Notes: generated by a model from the letters alone, not told the origin. A stretch of DNA of 64,000 nucleotides from Falciphora oryzae (GCA_000733355.1 JNVV01000002.1:419277-483276); one strand, 5' to 3'. Shown: positions 1 through 13,181, numbered from the stretch's first letter. A program made the numbers and translations.

Positions 1-673
1 TCGCCCAGCTGCGCGTCCACCATAGTCTTGCCCGAGTCGAGGCACGCCACCCGGCAGATCTCGTCCTGGTTGTCGAGGATGTGCTGCAGCATCGACCGCA
101 GCACCCGCCGCCGCTCCCGGAAGCTGGTCTGTGCCCACGTCCTCTGCGCCGCCGCCGCCTGCTCGATGGCCCGGTCGACGGCCGCCGGGGTGGATGGGTT
201 GATGAAGCCGAGGGACTGGCCCGTCGCGGGCGCGTAGCACTGGATCGCCGAGGAGCCTGGGACCTGGAAGGCGAGAGAGACGAGATGTCAGGACATGTTC
301 TGTTCTAAAGCGATGAGGGGAGGGACAGCCGGACGCACCTTCAGGCTGGGCTGGTCCAGTATCTCCTCCGTGTCGGGCATCTTGGCCGGAGGAACGGTAT
401 ACCGCCTCGGCTTGTCGCTCTCGACCGACAGGGTGTAGGCGAGGGCGAGCCCGCCGAGGACTGCGACTACGACGGCAATGACATAGGGGCTTTTGTACAC
501 ATCAGGTGGCCTATGAAGGTCTCGATCAGTTTGGTCTGGTACCACACACCGCACCCTCTGGGGCTTCTGCCTTCTTTGATCAGGTATACTTACAGCGGGT
601 GATTCTTTTGCTGTTCAACAAGCAGAGCCTGGGCCTGGCGAGCCCAGCCCTGAAGGGTCTCAATCGCAGCCAT
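1..673 (-). CDS. msc7: Membrane-anchored aldehyde dehydrogenase, Msc7-type (5' part; continues off the left edge)
   Basis: My model has exons 673-594, 489-339 and 263-<1, giving about 164 residues from ATG at 673. Introns start GTAAGT (593) and GTGCGT (338) and both join in frame. Residues about 27-49 form one hydrophobic segment (LPYVIAVVVAVLGG...), so the enzyme is probably anchored in a membrane, as in fungal Msc7 ALDHs. After a short linker come ALDH N-terminal features: YAPATGQSLG, then FRERRRVLRSML and CLDSGKTMVDA, typical of the region preceding the NAD-binding domain. The catalytic Cys and Glu lie beyond the window. Family knowledge: NAD(P)-dependent oxidation of aldehydes to acids; yeast Msc7 was named from a meiotic sister-chromatid recombination screen, and its substrate is unclear. 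The first two exons are short and do not appear as one clean reading frame, so automated calls may miss the start. Confidence 0.78.
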
Positions 674-2068
674 TTCAGAGCCTGCTGGCCACCCAAGACG
701 TCTTGAAGGGGCAAACAGCTGAGAGGATGTGTCTCGTGTTGTTGCAGGCTCACAATGGCATCAAGCCTTTGGAGCTTGACCGGATCTCTCGTTGGGGCTC
801 CTTGAAAAATGTCGTGTTGGAGCTTCCTCATTCCATTGATTGGCAGGTCCAGCTCAGTTCCCCACCACGCCCACCATGGCCACCAATTATTAGCCAGATC
901 TAGCGCAACCCAACCCCTGACGATCGGTACCTGGACTTGCAAATCGCCCGATTCCCAATTTGGTTGAGCCCGTCGAGGACGACAGGCTGGCAAGCTGGTC
1001 TTTGAGAGGTGGTGATGCATGGCTCTCCATTGTCACCGCGGGGGCGCCAACGGCAAATCAGTGCGAGACTAGTAAACTGTCAAAGAAAGTCTATGTGTAT
1101 AGTGCTTTATCAACCGCTTTAGCTTTCGCATCTGTCAACTCCAGCAATGCAGGCAAACACAGCAGGCTCCGGACCCCACCCTCACCGCCTGCGCAGCTAG
1201 AGGCAGGTAGACATCCCCGCGAAGAGGGCTAGAAGTATAGTGATAATTGTTTTTCTGTGCTATGTACCGAGGCAGAAGCCACTCCTCAAGCTTCTGGAGG
1301 GAGACTACAGGATGAGTCAAGGCAGGGAAATAAATGCCAGGGGTCGCTCCCAAGAACGGGGCACAATACCTTCCAGACAAAGTAAGAGACGAGAGAGAAA
1401 GGGGCGACTGCTCTGAAGGAGACGGAAGGAAAGGAAGGGGGTGAGAAGAAGCCAAATGACAAGGACAGTATGTAGAGGGAGAAGACTGGGAGCCATCTAT
1501 CGCCAGCTTCCTTTCCTTGAATGTTTGGAAAAGTTGGATTTTTCAACTCGTACAATAAAAATGGGTACTCCAAAAGAAAAACATGGAAATGAGAATCGAT
1601 AAAAAAAACAAATGCTTCCCCACACTCGCCAGTTCCGATTTCGACTGATGCCCTCCGAACGCCCGGCTCCGGTATATATAAAAAGAGTTTGTTTAGAAGA
1701 AAAAAAAAAAGAAAAAAAAAAGTCGGGGGATTAGGACTGTGAAGGTGAACATCACCTGGAGAAGAATAAAAACAACCAAAGGCTTGACGGGGCTGGATTT
1801 CTTCCATAGCCCTTGCGCCAACGCCGCCACCAAGTGGCTGGTTTCCCCATCAAAAGAACCCAAAAAAAAGCCGAAAGCAAGAAAAAGGAAAAGCAAAAAT
1901 AAGAAGAACTCGTAGATGTCGCTCATGCAGATTCGTCAATGCATGACAGATTGGTATGGGATATCAATGAACAAGCGGGAGAGGTGACCACGCAGTGGGG
2001 TGACGATGTGTGCAACATATAAATACACAAGAAGTGAAATGTGCGAGGCGGATGGGGTCGTGCTTGGC
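674..2068. other. Intergenic: upstream region of the ALDH gene and 3' side of the flippase gene
   Basis: Both neighbours read leftward, so this stretch holds the flippase 3' UTR and the ALDH promoter. It contains A-runs on the + strand near 1700-1722. Open frames on the minus strand (1286-1807, 580-1020) have low-complexity Phe/Leu/Ser composition and no family features, and I treat them as chance. Confidence 0.6.
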
Positions 2069-5000
2069 TCAAGGCGGGCCAGTTTTCGCGTCCGGTCCTG
2101 TCCTGCTCTTGGCCGAGATCATCGACAGACCTCGGAGCCGCCCGGACCACATGTTGCTGGTGCTCGGCGGCGGGCCCCCGGTCCTCGACCTCGTTGACTC
2201 CACCCTAGAGAGTCGTGCGGCCGAGGTGAAGTCGTTGCTAGCCTCGTAACTTGGCCGCACCCGGTCCATGGACGCACGTATCCTGTCGTACGACGGTCGC
2301 GCCCGGTCCATCGATGGCCTCGTCGGCGCGCGATCCACAGGTGACTCGACCGTCTCCATGGGCGTTTGCTCTATAGGCACCTGCTCCATTGACATGCGAT
2401 GGCCCGTGTAGTTTGTCCCGTCGCTACCAGTCTGCGTCCTAGTGTGCGTGGCCACCGAAGGCGGGTAGATAGGCCTCTGGTCGTCGTCGGTGCCAGAGAA
2501 GGGCCCAGGCTGACCCTTGGCAAGCGAGGGCGAGGAGCCCGCGGTCGTGCGGCCAGGCAGCAACGGCTGGCCTGCGGCGGGATCGACATCACGGAACTTG
2601 CCTTGCTGGACCTGCTCGCGGATGATGTCGACGTCGTAAGGCCAGTACACCTTCTGGAGGGCCTTGATGGCGAACCTGGGAAAGACGCACATGATTGGCG
2701 TGATGATGAAGACAGCCCAGAAGGTTGGCTCCGCGTAAAGCTGGGGCGCCGACTTGTAGAACTGGCCCGAGTAGGTATCCATAGTAAACACGCCGGTCCA
2801 GAAGAAGATGAACAAGTCGCTGATGAGGACGGACAACAGCATGACCCAATCCCACTGGTAGGTGTTGATCAGGATATAGAGGTTGATGGTGACCACAGCA
2901 GGGTGGGCGACGTACGCGCCGAGACGGAGGCGGTCGGTCACGTCCAGACCATTGTGCGTGATGAACGGCGAGCCAACGATGACGAGGTACGGGATGAAGA
3001 AGGACATCATACCCTGGTATATGCCGTCGGCCATGTAGAGCCTAGAGGAGTATTGTTAGCAGCTATTCGTGTGAACATCAACAGTAGAACAGTTTGAAAC
3101 TTACCAGAACCTGGTGCGCGTCCACTCCAGCCGCTCAATGCCACGCTGGTAGAGCTGCGGCACGGCCAAGGAGACGGCGTCGGGCACGTCCTGATCCAGC
3201 ACAGCCATAAGGATGACAGGGACCGAGGTGAAGAAGAGGTTGAAGGCGAGGATGTAGGTGGGGTCGAACAGGTATGTTTGGTCAAAGTCGCAGAAGACCT
3301 GGAACCAAAAGATGGGGAACGTCCCGACCATGCTCTTGTAGAAGAAGTTGTGGGTGCACTCGGCGACCCTGCGGTACGACCACCGACCGTGGACAAGCAC
3401 AAGTCGCTGCAGGAAGCTGAACTGTGCGATGGCGTAGTCCGATGACATGACTGCCTGCCGGCCCTCGACACCAGCAATACCAACACCAACATCGGCCTCC
3501 TGAATCATCGCCACGTCGTTTGCACCATCGCCGATGGAGAGGGTCATGACGTCGAGTCCGTTCTTGACCAGCGAGCACACAGCGGCCTTCTGCGCCGGGC
3601 TGACACGGCAGCAGAGCACCGACTTGCACTGCTTGCACAGGAGGAGGAACTTCTGCTTAAGGGTGTCCTCGAGCAGGTACCTGAGCGTGAAGCCGTCAAC
3701 GACAACGGCGTGGGTCGGTGGCGGTGCCTCGTGACTCAGCATGGCCGCAGCCAGGTCCTCGTCGCTTCCGGTAAGGCCGAAGACTGACAGGTACTTGTCC
3801 AGCTCGCCGTTGAGAATCTCCATGAACTGATCCGGCGTGGTGGCGCCCGTCTCGTCCTCTTCGACCTTGAGGTTGAGCAGCTCCATGTCGTTGCCCAGCA
3901 GATTGCACGAGAAACCGATGTTGATGGCCGTCTCGACCTTGTCACCCGTCAGCACCCAGAGCTTGATGCCAGCCTCGGCAAGGAGAGCGATGGTGTCGGG
4001 AACGCCATCTTGAAGGCGATCCTCGATGGCGGTACCACCAATGAGGCTCAGCTCCTGCTCGATCGTGTCGGCAACGGCTTCCATCTTGTCCTCGCGGTCC
4101 TCCAGAGCCGTCGCTGCCTTGTCGTGCTCCGCGCGAAATGCCGTGTACTCATCCTCCGACAGCTCCCTCTCGGCGATGCAAAGCGTCCGCAGTCCTTCGC
4201 GAGCGAACATCTCGAGGTGCTCGGCCGTCGTCTTACGAAGTTCCTGCTGCTCCCCCTTCTTCAGTCGCGAGTAGATGATGCTGTCGGCGCCCTTGCAGAA
4301 CAGCATGATCTTGCCGTCTTGCATCCTGACGATGGCGCTCATGCGCTTGCGCGACGAGTTGAACTCGATAGTGTTCAGGATGGGGTAGTACTTCTCTTCG
4401 CCCATCACGTTCAGACGGATGCCATCAGAGTTAGTCGAGAGGACGGTAAAACCCATGTCGCGGGCCGTCGACACAAGCGCCGCCTCGTCGGGGGACTGCG
4501 CCTTGTATGTCATCTTCGCCTTCTCGCCAGGCTGCCTCTCTGGGATCACGGTGTGGCACAGCGCGAGGGCCAGCATGAAGCGTTCGCATGCCGCCTGCTG
4601 CTCTTCACCGCTGGCACCGGTAAGATCCTCGACAAAGTCGGGTGCGATGAATTGGAGGTCGTCATCGTGGAGGTAGGGGTTGTCGTGGATCTCGCGCAGT
4701 GCCTTGAGCGCCTTGACCTTGTCGGCCTGAATCTGGACTCGCGCCTCGGCAGCCTCCTTCACGACATCAATACCCATCCTGCGATGCAGACCGGCGAGGG
4801 CCTCGGTATAGGCCTCGCCGTATGGCTGCGCATTGATGGTCGCCTTCTTGAACTCCATCAGATTCTGCGTCAGGGTTCCAGTCTTGTCCGAGAAGATGTA
4901 CTCGATCTGGCCGAGGTCGTCCGAGATGTTCCACGACTTGGGAACGCAGGGCTGGTCAATAGCCTCGTAGTACATGCCGACGTCGCTGTAGATGAAAAAC

Positions 5001-6900
5001 GCCTGCAGAAGCCTCACGAGTTCAAGAGAGATGTAGAGCGAGATGGGAACCAAGTTCTGGAAGAGGATAACAGCAGCCCAGAATGTGATGAAGCCCGTCA
5101 TGCCCGGCGTTTCGCCGATAGACCCGTACTCGAAAAATGCGATAGACGAATCTGAGCGGCCAAAGGCAAACCCGTTGGCGATGGCGGAGGAAAGACAGAT
5201 AGCCAGGAGGACGAGGAAGTTGCAGACAGTGTTGTAGTTGAGCTCGCGGGCGATGCGCGGCCTCTTGGTCGGAGTGATACCCGCGTTCATCATGATCTTG
5301 GTGTCGTGGCCCGTGAAAAGGACGACTCCAAGGACCCAGTCGGTGTTCCGCAGGTTGCAGCCACGGAGGAGCGTGTTGTCGATGGTGATGGGCTCGGACA
5401 TGTCGCGCCAGGACCCCGACGGGTCGCCGTCGATGGCTTGCTTCCACTTGATGGCGCCGTTGTACTTGTACAAGTTCGGCTGCGGCGGCTCACTCTCAAT
5501 GATGAACTGCGCTCTTTCACAATCCCTCGAGTTCTTGAGCGTCTGGCCGCACCGCAGGGCAGTCCGGAACTTCAGGTTGGTCTCGCCGTCCAGGTTCTTC
5601 GTCTCGATGTAGCACGCGCCCTCGGGATCGGAGGTGGAAAGAATAACGATGTCGGCGGGGAGCTCATCGTCGTTGTAGATGCGCACAAAGTCGCCAACCT
5701 GCAAATTCTTCCACTTGTCGCGACGGAATCGGGCCTTGCCTTCGGCGGGGATGGCGTGGTTGATCAAGTCGGTCTTGATGTTCATCATCTCGGACGAGTT
5801 CCCCCGGAACGAGAATCCCGAGGGCCTCCCATCGACCTCGCCCTCTTCGCGCGGCCTGTCGAGCGGGTGCACGTTGCTCTCGGCGCGAGGCAGCGGCGAC
5901 GGGACGGGAGTCATCTGAATGTCCTCCCGCGCCGAGACGAACGACGCGCCGTTGTGGGCCGACAGCATCGACTGTGGCCTCGTGCGTCGCGTCTCGATCG
6001 ACATCCTCGGGTTCGTGCCCAGCGCGGCCTCGTCGGCTTTCCTCTTGGCGTTCTTTTCCCTCGCCTCCTTGCTGAACAGGCCCTGGAATACGTGCCACAG
6101 GCCGCCAAAGATCTTGGTGTTTGCCTTCTTGAATTTGCGCCACGCCGAGACGTCATCCTCCTTGACGTTCACGTTGTTCCACCCGCACAGGCGGTGGATG
6201 GTGGAGTCGTTCAGCTCGTTGTCGGACATTGTTCTCCTCGAGTCTTCGATCGCATCTTTGATGGCCGTGACGACCACGATAAATATTATAGGAACGGCAC
6301 CGAGGCCGGGGTTGACGCCGCCAAAAATAGGGAAAAACTGTCACGGTCGTGGTTGGTAAACTACTCGCACCCAAGATCGCGTCTCAACCTCGCCAGGCTA
6401 TGCGCGGAGGGGCTGCGACGGCTATAACGGGGGCGCGGTTTCTGAGATGGGGGACTCACGGCTAATACGACGAGAAAAAGGAAATAGATGTTGGCAATGT
6501 TGTGGAACTGAAGGAACAGGTTCTTCGGTATGAAGGACAAGGGCGTGTATTTGGCTGTCCGGATCTTGTTCCGCGTGTACTCGGCGATCGGCTCGTCGTT
6601 TTCGTCCTTCATTTCTGGCGGTAGCGGCAGGTTGAAGAAGAGCGTCCGCGGCCCGGGTCCGTCGCCAGCCTCATCGTCCTCCTCCTCTTGTTGTTCGGGT
6701 ATCGACCCGATGCTCCCGATGCCGCCCATCGCGGCGGACGCCCTCTTCTTCTCGGCCGAGGAGCCGGCGCGTTGTATCCTGCCGATCAGCGATAGCCGCT
6801 TGATACCGCTGCTCTTGATGGTCATCTTCCGGGTCGCCCATCTTGACCTCTTGCTGATATGCTTCATGGTCGAGCTCTGGGACAGAGTTGGGGGCGCCAT
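2069..6900 (-). CDS. dnf1: P4-type phospholipid-transporting ATPase (flippase), Dnf1/DnfA family
   Basis: Three exons, 6900-6460, 6337-3105 and 3041-2069, encode 1548 residues, close to yeast Dnf1. Introns begin GTGAGT and GTAAGT and end CAG/TAG. P-type ATPase landmarks are all present: DGETNLK in the actuator domain (about residue 397), PISLYI in TM4 (about 578), the phosphorylation motif DKTGTLT (Asp about 631), LTGDKVETA, and [11 protein letters not shown] in the hinge. The [19 protein letters not shown] block fits Dnf1/Dnf2 better than Drs2, Neo1 or Dnf3. Role: ATP-driven movement of phospholipids to the cytoplasmic leaflet of plasma and endosomal membranes, with a Lem3/Cdc50-type partner. 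The cytosolic tail is Ser/Pro/Arg-rich and holds a degenerate repeat (separate finding). Both tails are low complexity, so regulation by phosphorylation is plausible but inferred. Confidence 0.95.
2246..2341 (-). repeat. Degenerate internal repeat in the flippase C-terminal tail
   Basis: The coding sequence for about 30 residues of the cytosolic tail repeats a short unit alternating SMDR and RPSYD/E ([12 protein letters not shown], then [12 protein letters not shown]). The nucleotide repeat is imperfect, suggesting old duplication. The Ser/Tyr beside Arg would suit basophilic kinases such as flippase kinases; this is inference. Confidence 0.7.
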
Positions 6901-9900
6901 TGTCCCGACGGGTTGCGGGCGGCCGCCCGATCAACTCTCAATGTGCGCCAGTCCGGGCCGCTGTGGCCTCGCCGCTCTCCGGTTCGTCGCCAATGCGAGC
7001 AGGATGTTGACGCGTGTCGGTTCGGGAGGGTTGCCAATGGGGGTGGAACGACACTCGAGGATCGGCGGCTCGCGAATTGGAGGGTCGGCTTCCAGGGGAC
7101 GGTGGTCGTCGACTCGTGGGGGAAGCGCTCGAGGGCGATTCGTTGGAAAAGAGGGCGTCGTCTACAGTCGGCACGCAAAATGCCAACGAAACCTGGAAAT
7201 GCGGCAAAATAACGCTTCAAAGCTGGAAATCACGCCCGCTCGGATGTCGCAAGTCTGTGTTGACGCCCTCGGACGACTGTGGAGGGGGGGCCAGAAGATT
7301 GGATGTTTTCTTCTGGTCTCTATTTTTTTGTTCCCTTGCTTCTGAATCCACGCGTGGCCCCGGCTGGTAGACTGGCTGGCTGGCTGGCTGGCTGGCCTTG
7401 GGGAGGTCGGATGGCTCGGGTTTCCGGGGCGAAAAAAAAGGAGGGCGAGCGAGGGTGGGAAAGGCCGCCTAAAAGAAGAAGCAGGGATCCCAGTCGCGAA
7501 CAAAAACGGGGGCCCGAGGTGCGTGGTGGACTGGAATTGCGGGTCGTGTGTCCTCGCGGGCTGGACGCATCAATTGCTCGAGAGACAGAATTGTTGGTAA
7601 TCAGTAGTGCGGGCCGCCCGCCTTTGGACAGGGTCGGGGCGGGCGCTGGACTGTATTAAAAAGACGGCCGTCGAGGCCTAGGAACAAAGACAGGGACCGC
7701 TCCACAGCTGGCAGCAGGCTGTCTGGTGCATGTGCGACGCGCGAAGCAGCCACTCGGAGAGCGTTGGACGTCGACGGATCAGGAATCGCGTCTCCCGAGC
7801 ATGAGGGAAGGCGGCCACAACGAGGCTTGGGGCTGCTAACGGCATCCGCAGCGCCCTCGGGTGTGGGACGTGCAGGCCAGCGACGGGGTGGTCTGCGCCG
7901 TAATCGCAGTAATGACCCAACACCGCAGCGCGAGAAACAGGCTGCCACAGCCTCAGCTTACTCGATGTCTCCAGCCTGCCACCATGCGCTCGCACTTATG
8001 TCTTCACGCTCTCTCCAGGCTCGGGCCTGCGCTACTCGCCCCCCTGCTCCCGCGCGTGCCACGGGCTACACGAGGCACTATCGAGAGATATTTGGAGTCT
8101 CAGCTGGGGCTCAGCTTGGTGTCGCGTACTGTCTTGCATCCACAAGTACCAAGACGCCGTCTTCCATTCGTCTGGTCTGTCTGTTCGTAGCGGTCTGTAT
8201 GTACAGGATGAGCAATATCCACACACCGATGATGGGTCCTCCCGCCAGAGCGATCAGCTAGACGAGTCCGAGCCGAGCGCGAGATCTCTGGCGCACTGCG
8301 GGACAAACATCGTGCTTTTTTCGGTGTCGGGGGCAACCGACAGGCCGCGCATGGGCCCGGATATACGCACTCGTCCGCCTGTGGGGGACTGGCTGGAGCC
8401 GGTCCTCAGTCAGCAACCAGTCTAGCATCGCCATTATAAATCCGCCAGCACGAGTGACTTTTTGGGTCCTTTGCCCTTTGGCGTGTCCTGTCGGCCAGGA
8501 TCTCTGGCCTATCATCCCCTACTAGGCTGGAGCAAAAACTGGATGGCGACGATAATTGGGCACTCCTAATGCCTTGAATGACATGCCTAACGGATTGATC
8601 CCGGGACAATATGGGGCTGCGTGGGGATGCTGGCCTACGTCGTCGAGCAGATCTCGATTGTTCACAGGCTCCATCGTCCACTGGGCCAGACTTCCGAATG
8701 ACGAGTGTGCGCGTGGTGCTGATGTTTCGCACCGGTCCCTCGAGTTTGATCCCGCCACGGCGCCATCACAGCCGCCTCCCAACGGCCAGCATGCGCGATT
8801 GAGGCGCGCGCTGAGAGACGGAAGTGCGCTTGATTGCAACGTCTTCCCGGCAACACAGTGGAGACTCCGCCTCGCCGGCTCGGGCAGCTTAAGTTGATCG
8901 ACATTATTCAGATCTTCCTTCCGCCGCTCACAGTCCAGGTACTGTCCACCGTCTTCAGTTGACCCAGCACTTCCAGCCCCTCGCCAGAGGCGGTGACCAG
9001 CCCTCCAGCGGAACGCAGACGGCGCCGAGTCGCGACGCGCAAACAGGCGGCCATTGAAATATGAAGATGGATCCCACTTGCTCGTTTTGACTTCGCAAAA
9101 GCCCAAAATCGCCATTACCAACAAGCAATTGGCCATGCGGCTGGCACTTCTGGCCTTTGGGTTGACAAAGGGATGTCCTGGGGTTGAGTTGGCAGGGGTC
9201 AGCCCGGTACCACCACGACGGGGCCAGCGTGTCCCTTCCCACCTTCCCCGCCCCTATCCACGTCCTTTTTCCCGTTCGGTCCATGGCTCAATTGTCCGAG
9301 ACCCCGAAGCGGGCCAGAGTGAAATTGGCTTTCCGCGAAGCGAACACCACCAGCCTGATGGCGCAGAACAAAACCAGCAGCCAGAAATCTTCGAAAAGGA
9401 GCCCGCCTCTCGGCATTCACCGCCTCCCGTTGGCCGTCTGGGATGCTTGGAACAATCTCGTCTCAACTCTTAACTCCGAGATGGAGTCGCCAAACTCCAC
9501 TGATCAACAGATCTGATCCATTCTTACCAGCCAGCCCGACCCGGAGCCTTTCGGTCAACTATTCGGTTTGTTGTTCGACATGGTGAAGCTTGAGGTGAGC
9601 TGTTGCAAGGTTCTGCAACACGATGCAGTGGAATAAATCGCCGGCAAAGACGGGGAGAGCAGAGTAGTGTCTTTCGTGGTTTGGGCGGGCGCCTACTTCC
9701 ATTGTTCCTCTTTGTTCCTTACCACCTCGAAGCAGTCAAACAATGTCGCCGAGCCGGCTGTGTCTCTGCGAAATTAGTCCCGCAACCCAAGGTCCGCTTC
9801 ACCAACATGGGACGGGAAGCTGGCCCCTGAAGAGACCCCCTTCCCGCCTCCTGGTTTCTGTTGAGGGGCTGCACGCGCAACCGAATTCGCACCGAATTGC

Positions 9901-11841
9901 TTGACCGTCCTTCCCCAGACCGCCTGGCGGAGTGGATCGCAGATGAAAGAAACCCCGTGGCCGCGTTTGGGGTTGCTTTTTTTTTTGTTTTGGAGGCGTT
10001 CTGGATTCCTCCAGGCCCTCTGTTGCAACGTGCTCTCTTGGGGCGCTGCCTGGCCGCTGGCAAATGGGGCTGGAGCATGCCAAGCTGTTATAATAGGACA
10101 ATTGAACCATAATTGGAGACGTATCAGGTGGGGCGAGGCTACGGTGAGGAAACAGTATCGACACCCGCACTGCACAGTAAGCTGCTGTGGCAGGGCCCTT
10201 GCAGCCTCCTCGGCGGTAGGGACCACCTTTTTTGGGCACTGCTCGAGGTTTCTGCCTGTCCTATCCGCATCGTCGGTCGGCGTAGGTTCCGGCCTGGTAG
10301 CCACGCAACCAGTGGCAACCATCAGGACTCTCTTTTGTCTTTTCGTGGACAGGCTGCATGAAACAATCATGCGAGCCCCATTTTTATCCCGCTTTCCATT
10401 TCCCGAACTTTCTTTTGACCCCGTTTCCCTGTTTAGATCCTCAAGGACATGGCAGATTGAACCCTTCTCCTCCCAGCCGGTTGGTAGCGTAAATTATCCA
10501 ACAAGGCATAATCGCTGTCTTTGCCTTGCTGACACCACGAAACGTACCAACTTTGTCGGTGACAAGCCTTATACAGTACCAGATATTCCCATTAGGCTGA
10601 GATATAATAACAAACCCCCTTGTTCGGTTGACATTTCGATGCCGGGCCAACAGGAGGAGAGCCAGGTCAAGGATTAGATCTGCGCCATTCTGTGAAACGT
10701 GGTCGCCTCCTGTCGGGCTCAAAAAGGCCAGCCCTCATACATCGTCGCCCGAGATGGCACGGGCTGAGCTCAGGTCAGCTTACATCTCTGTCTCACCGTG
10801 TGCCTGCGGGAGCTGTTTTTCGTAAATGTCGGGGTGTCTGGCTGCAGGGCAGCTGATAGGTCATCGCCCGATAGACGCGGTTTATCGCCGCGGCTAGGCA
10901 TCCGTGAGACCGTGCACAGCCCGTAGGATGATCGGCCGTGATATTCACGTCGGTTTGGATGAGGAACACAAACAAGTGAACTGCCCTTTTTTCGGGTCCA
11001 TTTGAACCCGACTTCCCCCCATTAGCGGTTTCTTTTCACACAGAGAGCTGGCTGCAACCCCAGACGCGAGCTAGTTAATGCTCAGAACCAAACGTGCGGC
11101 AATACGCTGGCCACATATCAATGGCCATAGGCCCACTCTGCTGGACCCGAGCGCTGAGCAGTGTCGTCACTGCAGGAATACAATTCCAAAGCAGCCAGTC
11201 TCGGAATGTTCCTAACAAAAAGAACTTTGCGGAAGCTACGACTAATAAATCCCTCGTGATGATTCGGTGACATAAGTTCAGAATCCTTACGACATCGTCA
11301 TACACAGCGAAACCGCTAGAGGAGCATTATGCTCACCAGGAAACATTCCGGTATACGCATGATTTCGGCGTCCATCCGATCATCTTTACTAGCAGATCCC
11401 CAAACATGGATTAGCTCTACGATCTGTGATACTCGGCCCTCGCATTTGTCCTTTTGGTGGCTCGGTAGATATCATGCCAGCACATTACCAGATGCTCCTT
11501 CGTGGTCCATGTCGAAAACCATTACGAGTCGTAAAGTCAGCACTAGATCTGCTCGACCCAGAATAGATGATGTGCAGGCCAGTCACTTAGGTTTCCATGA
11601 GACAAACCATCGTGCACGAGGGGTTGATGGCCCGTCACGTGCAGGAAGCCTCAAACAATGAGGGCCTAAATTTAGCCGCGACGCCTGGCTCTTAGCGTCG
11701 CTTGCTGCAGGCAGGGTCCTTCGGTTGCCCCACACCGTTCCATTCACCATCAACATCCAATTGAGTCCCGGGCCCTGCATGATCTAAGTGTGACCCGAGA
11801 GTCACAAGAGACTGCTGCCAGAGAGCCGGGCGCCAGCCAAA
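6901..11841. other. Long intergenic region between divergent flippase and GCN5 genes; no gene supported
   Basis: About 4.9 kb separate two divergently read genes. Open frames occur on both strands (8522-9136 minus, 9901-10677 plus) but have no conserved motif, run across poly-T and GC-rich tracts, and overlap each other. An ATG at 9580 is followed by a plausible donor at 9595 and a pyrimidine-rich acceptor near 9735, but the spliced frame ends after 18 codons. A TGGC tetranucleotide run lies at 7373-7396. I see no tRNA or rRNA. Confidence 0.6.
7373..7396. repeat. (TGGC)6 tetranucleotide microsatellite
   Basis: Six perfect copies of TGGC about 470 bp upstream of the flippase start codon. Simple tandem repeat. 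Confidence 0.9.
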
Positions 11842-13181
11842 ATGCCCTCAGCGGACGCAGAAATGACGGAGCAGACCGACGGCGAGCAGGATCTGCCTGT
11901 CGAAAAGCGGAAGGCGTCCCAAGAACCGAATGCGGTCCCTGCCCCCAAGAGGCCCAAGCCGACCCACGAGGGATCGACAGAACCCGCTGGTCCACCACCA
12001 GCCCCAGCCACCATTGGGAGGGTCCCTTTCCCAGAGAAGGTACTTGCACACTGCACTTGATGAGAGTGTCTATATCTATGGATTCACAAGATATGCGCAT
12101 TCATAACTGACAATTCCTAAAGCCTGCAGTCCTCGAGGAACGCAATGGCGAGATCGAATTCCGGGCTGTCAACAACGACGGCACCCGAGAGAGCATGATT
12201 ATTCTGACAGGGCTCAAGTGCCTGTTCCAGAAGCAGCTCCCAAAAATGCCAAAGGATTATATCGCCCGGCTCGTCTACGATCGCGCCCACCTATCTATCG
12301 CCATCATCAAGATGTCGCTGGAAGTTATTGGTGGGATAGCCATCCGCGAGTTCCGCGCCCGCAAATTTGCCGAAGTCGTTTTTTGCGCCGTCTCATCTGA
12401 TCAGCAGGTAAAGGGATACGGAGCGCACATGATGGCTCACTTGAAAGATTACGTCCGAGCCACCTCCCCCATCATGCACTTTTTAACCTATGCCGACAAC
12501 TACGCTACGGGATATTTCCAGAAGCAAGGCTTTACAAAGGAGATTACCCTGGACAAATCTATCTGGATGGGCTATATCAAGGACTACGAAGGGGGCACGC
12601 TGATGCAATGCTCTATGCTTCCTCGAATACGATATCTCGAGGTCGGCCGGATGCTCCTGAAGCAAAAGGAGACGGTGCAAGCCAAGATTCGCCCCATGAG
12701 CAGGAGCCACATCGTTCATCAACCGCCAAAGCTGTGGGCACTCAACGGCGCCCCCAGCCCGATAGATCCCCTATCTATCCCGGCCATCCGGGCTACCGGC
12801 TGGTCTCCGTCCATGGACGAGCTGTCACGCCAACCGCGCCACGGGCCTCACTTCAACGACATGCGCCGTTTCCTGTCCCAGATACAGAACCACAAGCAGG
12901 CATGGCCTTTCCTCAAGCCGGTCAACAAGGACGAGGTTCCCGACTATTATAATGTGATTGCTCAACCAATGGACCTATCGACCGTCGAGGAGAGGCTGGA
13001 GCAGAACGAGGTCTACCCTACCCCAAAGGAGCTTGTCGCCGATATCAAGCTGGTCATCGACAACTGTCGGCAGTACAACGACACGACGACGGTGTATCAC
13101 AAGTGTGCGAACAAGCTGGAGAAGTACATGCTGGGTCTCATCAAGGAGATACCAGAATGGTACAACCTGCTTGAGGACTAA
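11842..13181 (+). CDS. gcn5: Histone acetyltransferase GCN5 (SAGA/ADA catalytic subunit)
   Basis: Two exons, 11842-12039 and 12123-13181, give 418 residues; the intron runs GTACTT to AAAG and joins in phase 0. The N-terminal 66 residues are charged and low complexity. The GNAT acetyltransferase domain follows (about 75-235), with [19 protein letters not shown], the [12 protein letters not shown] strand carrying the general-base Glu (about residue 150, equivalent to yeast Glu173), the acetyl-CoA loop [10 protein letters not shown], and [20 protein letters not shown]-terminal bromodomain (about 312-405) contains [30 protein letters not shown] and the acetyl-lysine Asn in NCRQYN. Role: nuclear acetylation of histone H3 as the catalytic unit of SAGA and ADA complexes. 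Length, domain order and residues match yeast Gcn5. The neighbouring gene on the right is convergent. Confidence 0.97.

Noticed and set aside
4010..5155. 381-codon + strand open frame inside the flippase gene
   Set aside because: It is the antisense of a strongly conserved coding exon; the absence of stops follows from codon use on the other strand.
9580..9780. Possible spliced start MVKLE with donor at 9595
   Set aside because: The only in-phase acceptor I found yields an 18-residue peptide; kept only as a hint of transcription.
9774..10677. Overlapping + and - frames of about 200-260 codons
   Set aside because: No conserved segment, cross a poly-T tract and each other; typical GC-driven chance frames.
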